64,000 nucleotides of DNA, taken from the NCBI GenBank assembly GCA_003439945.1, contig QVRM01000483.1, forward strand, positions 1 through 64,000. Direction: 5' to 3'. Shown piece after piece: positions 63,620 to 64,000 of the stretch. This stretch comes from Dermanyssus gallinae. Taxonomy: Eukaryota; Arthropoda; Arachnida; Mesostigmata; Dermanyssidae. A program made the position numbers and the translations under genes. Position 1 is the stretch's first letter. The number at the start of each line of letters is the position of its first letter. The notes under the pieces are model-generated. The model saw nothing but the letters and a program-made list of their open reading frames with translations, did no database searches and was not told the origin of the DNA.

Positions 63620-64000
63620 GCAAGTACATAGCTTTGCAGTGTATTCAGAAGTCCTTGCTGTGGATCATGAGCCCGTCAACTCGGCTGGCTCAAATCGCTG
63701 ATCTTGGCGCAGTTACATAGCTCGCCGAGTCGGTTGCTGAGCAGCAACTTGCGGTTAGCCGACACAAACAAATGAAGCGTATGAGCGAATGAGGCGTGCA
63801 TGTGTATGTATAGGGCTACAAAAAAGTGTTTTCGGTTTTGTCCGAAAAGATTCATTATACAATTCGGAAAAAAAAATTTGTAGACCCAATATTTGTGAAT
63901 GTTTGTGCGTCTACTATGGGTGTGTGCTTGCGTATGCGTGAAGCCCAAGCTAAGCTCGCGAAGTCGCCTGGCTGCATTTTGAAGCAGCCAGGCTCTAGCA
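63620..64000. other. No gene recognised
   Basis: Nothing supported in the last 380 bases. Confidence 0.5.

Overview
The window looks like nuclear DNA from an arthropod, most likely a chelicerate such as a mite or tick. It has spliced genes with GT-AG introns, several mariner-type transposons, R1-like and R2-like non-LTR retrotransposons, a tRNA-derived SINE and about thirty (TA)n microsatellites. The chelicerate guess rests on a complete animal-type lipoxygenase gene, a family that well-studied insects lack as far as I know. It is an inference.

Host genes. The main gene is split over about fifteen exons on the minus strand, from 15890 down to about 1019. It encodes a PLAT (lipoxygenase homology) domain followed by a lipoxygenase catalytic-type domain, roughly 685 codons in all. 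Almost every exon joins the next in phase. The residues that normally bind the active-site iron appear to be replaced, and one exon has a one-base frameshift in a run of five G. A second gene on the plus strand (41245-41903, two exons) encodes a 100-residue secreted peptide with 19 histidines in its second half, followed by a 9 x 20 bp minisatellite. A few other stretches have good splice signals and a single open frame but no recognised family (32041-32221, 39332-39481, 42164-42357, 43376-43505, 49385-49523, 60268-60289).

Layout. 1-16 kb: lipoxygenase-like gene, with a mariner, a 1.1 kb foldback element and reverse-transcriptase debris in its introns. 16-27 kb: a nearly intact mariner, retrotransposon relics, a SINE with perfect target-site duplications, a second foldback element and CAA/TTG-rich DNA. 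27.6-31 kb: an RT plus nuclease retrotransposon whose 2.2 kb frame is still open, lying between (TA)n arrays. 36-38 kb: an R1-type retrotransposon, also between (TA)n arrays. 38-47.5 kb: mariner relics, an RT relic and the histidine-rich gene. 49.6-50.4 kb: an unidentified GC-rich block between (TA)n arrays. 50.4-61 kb: dense low-complexity CAG/GAT/GA/CT-rich DNA with few transposons. 62.6-63.6 kb: 3' end of an R2-like retrotransposon.

Common theme. Both DNA transposons, which target TA, and non-LTR retrotransposons lie directly against (TA)n arrays. The arrays may be a shared landing site or may be produced by insertion. Most of the remaining DNA shows no coding signal I can support.
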